A stretch of DNA of 64,000 nucleotides from Kalmusia sp. IMI 367209 (taxonomy: Eukaryota > Ascomycota > Dothideomycetes > Pleosporales > Didymosphaeriaceae). The stretch covers positions 372,001 through 436,000 of the forward strand of contig JAPEUQ010000022.1 in the NCBI GenBank assembly GCA_027946365.1, in the 5' to 3' direction. The first letter of the stretch is position 1. Each line of letters begins with the position of its first letter. Below are positions 11,157-21,530 of this stretch, one piece after another. The position numbers were made by a program, and so were the translations under genes. The notes below the pieces were generated by a model. The model was not told the origin of the DNA. It saw only the letters and a program-made list of their open reading frames with translations, and did no database searches.

Positions 11157-12743
11157 ATGATTGCTTCTACAGTACCTCTCCTGATAGATGGTGCCGAGGT
11201 CACAGCCTCAGACAATGTTGCCCTTCCTCTCTTTAGCCCCAACCCGGAAAACAGCAACAACAAAGGAATCTCGGCAGTAGGTGCATCACCTGAAGTGTGT
11301 ATACGAGCTGTAGAATCATCCGCCACTGCATTCACGACATGGAAAGATTCCCATCCTACCGAGCGACGAAGACTCTTCAGCAAACTTGCGCAGGTAAGTT
11401 GAAGACAGGTAGCACTAAAGAGAGATGCTTAAACTACTCAGCTTTTCCGAGATAGAAGCGATGAGATCTCGTCTCTGATTGAACAGGAGATCTCCTGTAC
11501 CGCGCTGTGGAGCCAAATAAACTTGCAAGACACGATCGCCCTGGTTGAAGAGTGCGCCTCCATCATTACATCTGGCGTCTTGTCTGGCGTGGTTCCCATT
11601 GTGAAAGATGCAGAAGCGCATGCAGTGGTCGTAAAGGAGCCTCTGGGAGTCGTCCTAGGCATCGCCCCATGGAATGCGCCGCTCATACTGGGACTTCGAG
11701 CCGTTGCTGCTGCAGTGGCAGCTGGAAATGCTGCCATCCTGAAGGTAACCCGAACGCCTCATCTCCGGAGATGTACGAAATTTCTAACGGATTCGCGCCC
11801 TAGGGTTCTGAAATGAGTCCAAGAACACACTTCTTGATTGCAAAGCTATTTCAAGAAGCCGGTTTCCCTCCGGGCGTCGTCAATTACGTTCAGCATCGTC
11901 CAGAGGATGCGTCGGCCTGTTTCGAGGTCATGATATCCCACAAAGACGTGCGGAAATGTAACTTCACAGGTTCTACCCCCGTCGGGCGACATGTTGCCCA
12001 GCGCGCGGGACATTACCTCAAGCCCGTGATGCTCGAACTTGGGGGAAAGAACTTTGCCGTCGTGACCGACGATGCAGACTTGGACAAAGCTGCCGACCAT
12101 GTATTATCAGGGGCTTTCTTGAATGTGAGTTACAGATATCGTACATCGCCAATGGAGCCAACATACTTACAGATGGCAACAGTCTGGACAAATCTGCATG
12201 GGCACAGATCTAGTGCTGGTGCAGCGGTCTATCGAGCAACAATTCCGGGCGCTGCTCCGTCAAAAGCTGCCCGTTGCATCACAGCAAGTGGTGCAGACCA
12301 TCAACGGAAAGAGTCAGACGAGAATCGACACCCTGATACAAAATGCAGAGTCGCAAGGTGCAACTCTACATTTCAGCGACGAAAAGCAGCGTAGCTCTGC
12401 AGTGCTTCTCGACCCTGTAACCCGTGAGATGCAGTTCTGGAGCGCAGAATCTTTCGGGCCGCTGCTCGGAATTTTCGTCTACGATGATGTAGATGTTGCA
12501 GTCCAGCTGGTGAACGATTCTGCTTTTGGGCTGTCCGGAGCAATCTTCAGCCGCAATCATCTACGCGCATTGCAGGTGGCGAAGAAGCTGCATATTGGTG
12601 CTGTCCATGTGAATTCGGGGACTGTGCATGACGAGGCAACTTTGCCGCATGGTGGTAGAAAGGAGAGTGGGTGGGGGCGGTTTGGGTCGCATTGGGGATT
12701 CGATGAGTTCTTGCAGACCAAGACTATCATACTGCACCCATAA
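11157..12743 (+). CDS. NAD(P)+-dependent aldehyde dehydrogenase (vanillin/salicylaldehyde dehydrogenase-like)
   Basis: Oxidises an aldehyde to the acid, most likely the aromatic aldehyde released by the neighbouring cleavage dioxygenase. Exons 11157-11393, 11442-11744, 11804-12124 and 12183-12743 give 473 aa, normal for class-I-type ALDHs, with all introns in phase 0. The conserved APWNAPL motif is in exon 2, with the glutamate of LELGGKN at residue 258 and the catalytic cysteine of SGQICMGTD at 292. ESFGPLLG and the GGRKESGWGRFG C-terminal motif complete the family signature. The ATG at 11157 gives a cytosolic protein that begins with the usual short beta-strand. Substrate specificity is inferred from context. 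Confidence 0.9.
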
Positions 12744-13330
12744 CAATATTGGTAGCCTATATATCGAATCGAATGCGACTTGCTGTATGAGTTGATCACG
12801 TCTTATGACATTCCGTGCTTCCTCCTTCGAAGATATCCATACTGCGTTAGAGATTTTATTTAATTCTCTGCTTGGATATACTTGTGACGTAATTGTCTAT
12901 CCCAACGTGAGATCGCTAAGTAATGGCTGGCGATAGGATTTGCGAAAGGCCGATTAGAGCTCTATACACCATTCACCACAGCTCTATTTCTTGTATATCC
13001 GTTCGGTATCTAGACTATCTACACTAGCATTATCTATCTTTTGCATGATGATATCTCCATATGAAGAGTGGCATCGAGGATCGACACGGGTCCGGTACGA
13101 GTTCCGTACGGGTTCGGCACGGGATCGAATGGCACTTCCGGCGACTTATCGGGGAGTTAAGCCCGACCACACCAGGATCAACCAGGATGATGCTGACACA
13201 GCCAAATCACAGTAAATCTGCTTCCAGTTAGTAGTGGGTAATATATCTGGGGTAGCGATTGACAGAAACCTCTGATAAAGCACCGAGTGGCCACGCAGCG
13301 GGCATCTCAAGGGCACCGGCAACCACCAAG
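12744..13330. promoter_or_regulatory. promoter region of the cleavage dioxygenase
   Basis: This 587-bp region lies between the ALDH stop codon and the dioxygenase ATG. CGGGGAG occurs at 13150-13156, followed by TTAAG, as in the other cluster promoters. A degenerate series of GTACG/GGCACG words lies at 13088-13122. No gene seen. Confidence 0.4.
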
Positions 13331-14963
13331 ATGGCGGGTCATTTCCGATCATCGAAGGCCTTCCCAAACCTACCGCAATTCTCCGAGTTCATGAAGCCAT
13401 GCCGCTTCGAGGGGGAAATCCAGAACCTCGAGGTGCACGGCGAAATTCCTAAGGAGATAGATGGCACCTTCTATCGCGTCATGCCGGATCCGCAGCTTCC
13501 TCCTTTCGTAGCGGACGATCCGGTAAGGACGAGCTGATTCTTGTGCGCCTTGGGCGGTTGTGTTCGCTGACGAGTTAATGTTACCAGTGGTTCAACGGCG
13601 ATGGCAACATCAGCGCGTTCCGGATCAAGGATGGGTCGTGCCACTTCAAGCAGCGCTATGTGAGGACCGAGAAGTTCATGCGCGAGCGTGCAGCACAGCG
13701 TGCACTGCTTGGCAAGTATCGAAACAAGTACACCGATGCCGTGGAGTTCAAGGTGCGTAGCACGGCAAACACGAACGTTATGTACTTTAACGGGCGCTTG
13801 CTAGCGTGTAAGGAAGACTCGCCGCCCTATTCAATGGATCCGGAGACACTAGAGACTATCGGACTTGAAGACTTCGATGGACAGTTGCCGTCTGTGACCT
13901 TCACTGCGCACCCTAAGCTCGATCAGGAAACGGGTGAGCTGCTTTGCTTTGGGTACGAGGCGAAAGGCGATGGCACGCCCGATGTTTGCTACTTCTCTAT
14001 TGACAAGAACGGACACTTCACCGAGACGGTGTGGCTCGTTGCGCCTGTTGTGGCCATGATCCACGACTTTGCCGTCACCGAGAATTGGGTATGCACTACT
14101 ACCCCTTGTGTCACGCCTGAGCTGTCCACGCGAAGATTGAGATTAATGTCTTTTCATAGGTCCTGTTCCCCATCATCCCGCAGACCTGCGACCTTGAGCG
14201 TATGAAGGAAGGCGGCGAGCACTGGCAATGGAATTCCGACATTCCATTCTATATCGGCGTGCTGCCCCGCCGCGGGGCTTCCGGGTCCGACGTGAAGTGG
14301 TTCCGCGCTCCGAATGCGTTCCCTGGACACACCGTCAACGCGTTTGAAGACGCCGCGGGTAATATCGTGTTCGATCTACCACTCTCTGACAAGAATGTAT
14401 TCTTTTGGTGGCCAGATGCGCAAGGCAAGGCGGCTCATCCCAAGGACATCGCATCCCAACTGGTACGCTTCACCTTCGATCCGCGATCAACCGAGCTCGA
14501 CTTGCCGAAGCCTGAGATTCTTAGTCACGAAGATTGCGAGTTTCCACGTATCGACGACAGGTTTTCTGGCAGAGCGCACGAGCAAACCTTTATCCTTGTG
14601 ATGGATCCGAGTCTAGGAACTGATTTTGCGACCATTATGCCACGGATGGGTGGGGGCCACGCACTGTACAACGCCTTGGCTCACCTGAACTATGCCACCA
14701 AAAAGCTGGCAAAGTATTTCCCAGGGCCAACGCACCTGATGCAAGAGCCTATATTCATCAACCGCAAGGGTGAGAATGTTGCAGAGTGCGACGGCTGGAT
14801 TGTCGTGCTCGTTGACAACTACGCGTCCATGTCGAGCGAGTTGCATGTCGTGGACACAAGGAACTTTAGGGAGCCACAGGCGGTGATCCATTTGCCAATT
14901 CGGCTGAGAGCCGGCTTGCATGGAAATTGGGTCGATTCCCAGGAATTGAATCTTTCACAGTAG
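13331..14963 (+). CDS. carotenoid/stilbene-cleaving dioxygenase (lignostilbene dioxygenase-like)
   Basis: Fe(II) oxygenase of the carotenoid-cleavage family, which splits an activated interphenyl or polyene C=C bond into two aldehydes. Exons 13331-13522, 13588-14088 and 14160-14963 give 498 aa, with introns in phase 0. The four iron-binding histidines can be placed at residues 172 (TAHPK), 223 (MIHDFAV), 287 (FPGHTVNAFED) and 485 (LHGNW). The FYRVMPDP and WFNGDGN motifs resemble fungal stilbene-cleaving enzymes such as Neurospora CAO-1 more than retinal-forming oxygenases. An in-frame TTG stretch precedes the chosen ATG, but the first ATG fits the family start. The neighbouring ALDH and ring-cleavage genes favour a phenolic stilbene substrate; this is an inference. 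Confidence 0.9.
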
Positions 14964-15640
14964 CAATCCTAGTCAGTCGACACTGTTTTCAACTAACGCT
15001 GTTCGCAGCTCTGCTCATCGTTGTCGCATGAACTGTATATCGTGATTCCTAAGAGTAGTAAGAGCCTCTTTATATGTGACGGTTGCTGCGTGTAAGGCAC
15101 GTGATGTAGTGCTTTCATAGATCTGTAAGATTAATAAGGCAAAGTGGGTCTTTTCGGAATCGGCTGCACAATGAGCCGGAGTAGACAAAAACAACCCACA
15201 GTAGTTTTCACGATAGACAGAATTCGACTTTTTTCCAAATCCTCTTCTCCCTCACATTATAGTCCGTCAGAGATGACCAGCCGATCAGAAGTTGCCCCGG
15301 TCACGCTATCGGTCCAGTCACGCGAGAGACCCCGCACCTGCCGGTCGACTGTACATCCAGTCCAGGAATTACGCACGCCCCGCGCAAGGTGGCAACACAC
15401 ATTAAACAATAGGTGATTCTTGGACTACCTGTGAGCACGAATAGATTGTGCAATCATAATGGAACGTGCTCCGGATCGTGCATTCCAACGGCTTCGTGCT
15501 GCAGCATCTTACAGTACAATTGATCTCCTGCGCAAGGGACACTGCGATGCTGACATGTCGCGCAATTTGAGTCCTAAGTGACAACGCGTTGACGCTGGAG
15601 TACTGCCAACCTAAAACACGTCCCACGCGCTATCTTAAGC
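14964..15640. other. intergenic, no gene recognised
   Basis: This stretch is the 3' flank of the dioxygenase gene leading into the AT-rich tract. Frames of up to 90 codons show no domain or splice pattern. Base composition falls sharply toward AT after about 15,640. Confidence 0.45.
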
Positions 15641-16139
15641 CCCTTCCACTAGGTAAAGCAACCGCCACCTACTAATTATATATTAAATAAGTATTAAAGA
15701 TACTATTCTAATAATAAAAAGTAATAATTAAAAATTTATCTATATATTATTAAATAATAAGAATATTATCTAGATATATAAAAATTCTCTTTAATATAGT
15801 AAGATTAGACTAAGTATACTAATAGAATAGTAATAATAATAAAATAATAGTAATAAAATGATAGTAATAAAATAATAGATATTTAAGTTACTATATATAA
15901 AATAAGTAAACTTTTTTTTTAAATATAAAGTTTATAAAAGTTTTATATATATTAAATTATAAAATATAATAATAAATAAAGCTTAAGTTATTATAAAATT
16001 AAATAATTATATAGAATAGATTTAATTACTAAATTAAAATGACTATTAATAAAGTCTATATTAATATTAGATATAAAAGGGTTTAAAATAGTTTAAAAAA
16101 GATAATTAATATAATTTAATAATTTTATTATTATGATTA
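15641..16139. repeat. AT-rich, RIP-like tract
   Basis: About 500 bp made almost wholly of A and T, with TA-rich words and hardly any CpG. This is the composition left by repeat-induced point mutation of an old transposon. No coding frame survives. It abuts the inverted-repeat element on the right but is not part of its terminal repeats. Confidence 0.6.
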
Positions 16140-17038
16140 ACGTGTTTCATAAGCGAGTCGCCAACCTAAGCGAGTCGCCAACGTGATTTTATACTAGAAA
16201 ATTAAAGATCTAGAGCTTTATATCTCTAAATTTAATTGATAAAAATTTCTAGAATTTTAACTAGTAGTAGCTATATATATTAGCTTTAGATTTTTAAATT
16301 CTAACTTAGTAGCTACTATATTACGTAAGTTATATTAGCTTAAAACTATAAAGTATTAAAACCTACCTTTTCTTAGATAACTCTACTATAGTAAGATATA
16401 ATAATCTAAAATTTAAACTAGTAGTAGCTATATATATAAATTCTAAACTTTATAAGTTTTAACTTAGTAACTATTATATTACGTAAGCTATATTAGCTTA
16501 AAGCTACTAAGTACTAAAATCTACTTTTTCTTAGATAACTCTACTATAGTAAGGTATAATAATCTAAAATTTTATATATAATATAATTCTTATATAAACT
16601 ATAGTATATTAAAGTTATATATAAATTAGTAAGTCTATAGAGAAGTTATTAGAAAATAAGCTAAACTCGCTTAAATTTTCTAATCCTAGTAACTACTACT
16701 TTTCTTTATACTTAGCTTTTAATAATTACATAAAAGAGTATTTTATTTATAAAAATATAATATTTAATTTATAAATTTATAGCTCTACTAGTACTATAGA
16801 TACTAAAGAAACTAAGAATTTTAAAAAAGATTTTTAAGCTAGTATAGCTTACGTAATAAATTAGCTACTAAGTTAAAACTTATAGAATCTAGAAAATATA
16901 TAGATAACTACTACTAGTTAAAATTTTAGAAATTTTTATTAATTAGATTTAGAGATATAGAGCTCTAGACTTTTGATTTTCTAGTATAAAATCGCGTTGG
17001 CGACTCGCTTAGGTTGGCGACTCGCTTATGAAACACGT
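16140..17038. mobile_element. non-autonomous element with >200-bp terminal inverted repeats, TA-flanked
   Basis: An 899-bp element opens with ACGTGTTTCATAAGCGAGTC and closes with its reverse complement. It is flanked by TA at 16138-16139 and 17039-17040, as expected of Tc1/mariner-type target duplications. Each end carries two copies of AAGCGAGTCGCCAAC. The inverted arms stay alignable for about 200 bp (16140-16345 against 16835-17038), and the differences are mostly transitions. The interior is extremely AT-rich with no transposase frame, so it is a MITE-like or foldback derivative, probably RIP-degraded. Its right end lies 15 bp from the stop codon of the gene at 17054-18295. The family is not identified. 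Confidence 0.8.
16261..16574. repeat. 157-bp direct tandem duplication inside the element
   Basis: Two head-to-tail copies (16261-16417 and 16418-16574), each starting CTAGTAGTAGCTATATATA and ending near TAATCTAAAATTT. They differ mainly by transitions. They duplicate the inner part of the left inverted arm, so the left arm is longer than the right. Confidence 0.7.
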
Positions 17039-17053
17039 TAATCTATTAATATT

Positions 17054-18295
17054 TTATTCAACCTCTTTACTACTAAACTTTGATGATTTGAGGTTATAAT
17101 TGGCCAAGAATACTTCTAATATTCGGTCGATCTCTTTAAATAATATAACCCTTTTCCTTTGTATTAACGTCTCGTCTTCGTTGGCCAAATTCTCTGTATA
17201 CTGTCGACCAAGATTATCGGATACGACGTGTAAGTATCCAAAGTCTATGTTATCTTTTCTTGTAGCACAGGCGATATAACCGGTCTCGCAATCAACCCAA
17301 CTATATTCTTGCTTCCAACGTTGGAACCAGGATTCGTCCTCACAAAGCGGCGAGGTAACTGTAACCAAATTCCCAGTATGAGTGGAACGAGACTCCGACG
17401 CCCAGTCTAAGAGTACATTATTACAATGTACTATTTTTCCATCGGCATGGCATAGTTCTCCAATCGCAAGGTTTTCATTCGGCTTGAGGTCTTGGTCGAA
17501 GCAACCAACTCTCCCCACGTACAAGACGCAATTCATATTGCAAATAGGTTGCAGAGCTTTCACCAAGTACGAAACGGAGTCTCCCCATAAAGCAGCCGTG
17601 CACCCGAGGTACGCCACAGTACAGCCCTGAGCTGTGGTCATCTTATGCCAACTGAACATGCGTCCTTCTTGGCAAGTCCTAGCCTCAACGAAGTCCTGCT
17701 TAAGCGTGATTAACTCCGTTGGACAAGTGCCTAAATAACCAATTATAACGATATCTGCATGACCAATATCAATTAAGTTCGTGTGTTCGAATAGGTCAGC
17801 CGCGGCATCTTGCTTGGGCACTATGAAGTCCACTTTCGGAGGGTTGCTGGCATTTTTGGCCGCATTTAGTGAGAAATATGTTGACAGCAAATTTGCGTAG
17901 TGTAGAACATAATTGACCGTAGGGAAGCAGTTCAGCTGGACTGTGTCTTCGTCGATGATTTCAGCAGTAGGCCGCTGCCAGTTGAAACCCCGATCGCGAT
18001 CTTCTGACAGGGAAGCAATGTTTTTTCCGTCTCTTTTATACAGCCCTACTATCACGATTCTCTTCCAGTTGCGTTGCTTGAGAGTAGAGTGTATCTTTGG
18101 CTCTAGATAGTCAATAAGCCGTCGACCCGGTCTGCTATTGTTTTGCCACACGGGCAACGCGTTTGGCCGACATAGGCTAGCATCGGCGGAACACAAATCT
18201 TCAGATGTTATATTGAGCGACATTCGTGGTGTAAGAGGTCGAACTTGCACGGCGTTGGACGTGCGCGGATGCCTGGAGCTGTGATAACGCGGCAA
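17054..18295 (-). CDS. uncharacterised protein, possibly nucleoside-phosphorylase-like
   Basis: Single-exon frame of 413 aa starting at 18295; a second Met at 18223 (MSLNITSED) is an alternative start. I do not recognise a named protein. The order of features suggests the nucleoside phosphorylase fold: a Gly-rich strand (VAYLGCTAALWGDSV), LYVGRVGCFDQDLKPNENLAIGE (like the region where PNPs have G-x-x-G then G-D), WVDCETGYIACATR (like the Met-Glu-Ser/Thr nucleoside-binding motif), and HVVSDNLGRQ (like the catalytic Ser-Asp). Those equivalences are inferred and the classical residues are not all kept. Normal base composition and the absence of stops argue for a real gene despite the RIP-like neighbour 15 bp downstream. 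Confidence 0.65.
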   Translation of the reverse strand: MPRYHSSRHPRTSNAVQVRPLTPRMSLNITSEDLCSADASLCRPNALPVWQNNSRPGRRLIDYLEPKIHSTLKQRNWKRIVIVGLYKRDGKNIASLSEDRDRGFNWQRPTAEIIDEDTVQLNCFPTVNYVLHYANLLSTYFSLNAAKNASNPPKVDFIVPKQDAAADLFEHTNLIDIGHADIVIIGYLGTCPTELITLKQDFVEARTCQEGRMFSWHKMTTAQGCTVAYLGCTAALWGDSVSYLVKALQPICNMNCVLYVGRVGCFDQDLKPNENLAIGELCHADGKIVHCNNVLLDWASESRSTHTGNLVTVTSPLCEDESWFQRWKQEYSWVDCETGYIACATRKDNIDFGYLHVVSDNLGRQYTENLANEDETLIQRKRVILFKEIDRILEVFLANYNLKSSKFSSKEVE

Positions 18296-18909
18296 TTTCG
18301 ATATCGCACAAGATTGGATGACGGGTTATTGGTCGTGGCAAGTTTTTTTGCTTCCTGTTGTAGATGCAAACTTTGGCTGGTTGTGATTGTGTAGGCACCA
18401 GGAAAGAGGTACAATGAGTCAGAGCAATTTGTTGAGATCCCGAGACTAGCCGCCACACCACGTGCTGCTTATGTAAGGATCCGCCATCACCAACACTAGC
18501 TCCGTCATACATGAAAAACTTCACCCTCACCCTATATACCTAAATGCCTTTTGTTTTTAACAAATCAAATGTATATATATTAACATTCTTGAAATATTGA
18601 CTACGTATAGTGATAACTATGAGAGCTTGATACTCGACGTGCGCTAATATAAGCCTCACGAATTCGTTCGGCACCTGGTCATAAGAATTACCGAGATTTC
18701 ATATGGAAAGGGCCGTGCGCCGCACGGCCATACAAGCTCGATGCAAGAACACGCTGAATGTAATAAAACAAGTTACATTTTATATAGTAAATTATATAGT
18801 AAATACATCTTTGCGCATGGCATTCAATATTTAAAGCGATATAAAATCTTCCTGGTCAGCCTATAGGTGTGTCCTGCGCCTTTGGAGTGCTCTCGTGATT
18901 CGTCTGAAC
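18296..18909. other. intergenic, no gene recognised
   Basis: Upstream flank of the preceding minus-strand gene, AT-leaning between 18,540 and 18,850. No domain or repeat of note. Confidence 0.4.
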
Positions 18910-19134
18910 TCAGAGGGGTGGTGGTACCCCTTGCTGTTCGGTCAACGACGGGGCCTGTTGTGAGCCAATGGGTGAACCCGGGGGCTCCCCGTTAGCCGAG
19001 TCGGTCATTGGTCTCTGCAGATCAGCTTGTGTAATCAGTATTTTCGTCCGCGCTAAAAGTTGCAGTGCAATTCGGTATGTATCGTGGCTGCTTAAGATGG
19101 AGTGTACAGCCCTATGCAGGTTCGGTCTATCGTG
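18910..19134 (-). CDS. possible 3' exon of an unidentified gene
   Basis: An open stretch of 75 codons on the minus strand runs from a good acceptor (CTGATAG at 19135-19136 and beyond) to a TGA at 18910-18912. The peptide has an ordinary globular look (HSILSSHDTYRIALQLLART) followed by a Pro/Gly-rich tail ending GVPPPL. No upstream exon was resolved, so this may be a gene remnant or chance. Confidence 0.25.
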   Translation of the reverse strand, partial: HDRPNLHRAVHSILSSHDTYRIALQLLARTKILITQADLQRPMTDSANGEPPGSPIGSQQAPSLTEQQGVPPPL

Positions 19135-19677
19135 CTATCAGTAACAGTACATCTAAGGGTTTACGACAACATAAGCAGTATCCTGTGGAGACTTTGTTGA
19201 GTATTAGCGGGAGGGTGGCCCTTTTTTTGTTACATTGAGCCTGTGATTAGGGCGTACAAAGCACGGCCTTTTTCGCAGAAAAATGACTCGATCACAAGGG
19301 GCCGACTACCCTTTCTCCTAGCATCGCACTGCTTGGTAGCGTCGCACAGCTTGATAGCTTCTGCACTCGAGCGCGTTTACAGCTATGTCGAATTGTAATG
19401 AAATGGCAACGAGGTTGGTGACCTCAGCTGTGAAGTACCCATGCAAGCCACAGCGCCTATCTGTTCCAATTGGGCTTGCGTGATTTTTGCTCACTGCATG
19501 CCAAGAGAGATATTGCTTCAGCTAACCCAAGTTTTCTCAGCCTTCCACCCCTCTAACGATCTCTTCACCACACACTCACTAAATTGCTTGTACACTCACA
19601 TCCTAGATGCTCGCAATATATACAGTGGACTAGTCACCAAACGTACCATAAATCTCAAGAAGCCTTCTACAAATCTA

Positions 19678-21530
19678 ATGGCTAGACCACCTGAAAGTGG
19701 AACAGCAGCCTCGCCTCCTCTATGGATAGAATATCAAGAGCCTCGACGGGAAGTGTTCATTCTATACTATACTACGTGACCTAACAGCAGATACAGTGAC
19801 ATACACGTTAGGCGACTGTCGAATGTTGAATTCTGCGAAATCAAGGTAAGCTAACCGAACTATCCTACAAGGCTTATAGTATTGAAATACGCGTGGTAGG
19901 TGAAGGACCTCAAAGGTTTTCATGTCTAGTAAGCCACCGGCATTTGAGAATGTAGCTTTTTAGCTGAGTGCATGACAAAGTTATTTGCCATCAGTGAAGG
20001 ACAAACTTCGTTGTGACTGGGAGGAGGAAGATGCGAGAAAAGGGTCACCAGAATTAGATAAGTTGCGCGATCACCTCACGAAAGAATTTCATATCCCCTT
20101 GTGGTTCTGGGAGAAGCAAGGATGGGATGCAAACGGTTTCTTTAAGAGCGAAGAGAACCCAATAATGGATCTTGGTGGAGACGGGAGCAGTCACTGTAAT
20201 TCACGTTCAAAGCCGATTTATTCCTTTCGCTGATATGACCCAGTCACCATCTCACGATTCCTTCTCAAGGAAGTTGGAGATCAAAAAGCTCCCGACTCTT
20301 TGAAGTATCACTGGCGCTTCCTCGCTTTTTCCACTCTATGGGTCCGGAAGAAAGCAAATGAGGACGCCACTTTAATATTGCTCTGCTTCGACCTCATTGA
20401 AGAAGAAGCCCCGCTAGGTCGATCGATGCACACCATCTTCCAGGAATACCTCCGTAAGCTTGCTGGCAATGAGGTGCTTCAGTGCCCTTACCGCGTTTAT
20501 ATACCACTGATTGAAGTCATCGTCTCGCAGTATAATCGTGCTGGTTGGACTTTCCGGGGACCTGTACGGACAGTGGAGAAGGTGAGTCTACACTTTCCTT
20601 TGCTGATAGACACCGCAAGCCAGTGTAATTACATGATATTACTCACTCATCAGTAGTCAAACGAGCCTCGTGTTCCCGACAATAACTTGACTCTTGCCCG
20701 TAGAAGAACGAATCTATCATCGCGAGGGAACGAATGCAATCTGGATCCAAGATCGAAAGGCTACGACACAATCAAGAAAGACCGTGACACAAAGGTCAAA
20801 AGCTACAGACACATGCATGAGCTCTCGCGCCACGTCATTCACGCTTCGGAGACACTACGAGTCGCGATTCGCACCGTATCAGAGATTACTCGAGATTCTG
20901 ATAACTGTTCAAGACGCTGTTGCTTAACAGAGGGGGTGGAGACAACAGCTTGGAAAAAGACAAAGCTCACAGGACCCTTTTTGTTTCACATTTCATTTCT
21001 CCAGAACTTACACGAGAGAACTGATGCGTTCTACAAGCGCATACAGAACGAAATAACGCTGGTTCGTCATGAAAGCTTGTTACGTTACCATGTTGGAGTA
21101 GCTGACAGGCTTATAAGGCTTTCCACCTCGTCGATGCGGAGGATACCTCTTATACCAGGCAGATACTTGACGAAACTAGGCAGGATACCTCTAATACTAG
21201 GGCTATCCTTGAAGAGACCAGGAATGATGGTCGGGAGCTGACCAGTGTTGTATCCGTACTGTCCATTTTATTTCTACCTCCAACATTCACGGCTGTTAGT
21301 CCCTACTTCCATATTTTGCCGGTTTCAGCTAAAATTGATAGGGGTTTTTCGGGATGAACTTTCCATTTGACTTTGGCTCAATGAGGCCGATATGGATATG
21401 GGTCGTTCTTACCGTTGTTCTTTGGATTGCTGCATTCTTTGCGCTCTTTTATTCGAGGCATAGACGCCATGAAGTTTTAGACAGATCTTCAAAAAAAGAA
21501 AACGGGAAGAGCCTTGTATCAGGCGCGTAA
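19678..21530 (+). CDS. CorA-like two-helix membrane protein, 5' part unresolved or broken
   Basis: The 3' part is clear. Exons (about 19987)-20195, 20244-20581, 20657-21061, 21109-21294 and 21342-21530 join in phase. They encode a long helical region (MHELSRHVIHASETL, FLQNLHERTDAFYKRIQNEI), then a coiled stalk and VVSVLSILFLPPTFTAGFFGMNF. That contains a transmembrane helix and the Gly-Met-Asn motif of CorA-type Mg2+ channels. A second helix (IWIWVVLTVVLWIAAFFALF) precedes a basic tail. This is the layout of the fungal CorA-like family found near HET/ankyrin genes. The 5' part is doubtful. A plausible first exon from ATG 19678 reads WIEYQEPRREVFILYYTT and then meets an in-frame TGA at 19777-19779. 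The next splice needs a weak donor to keep phase. It may be a pseudogene. Confidence 0.6.
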
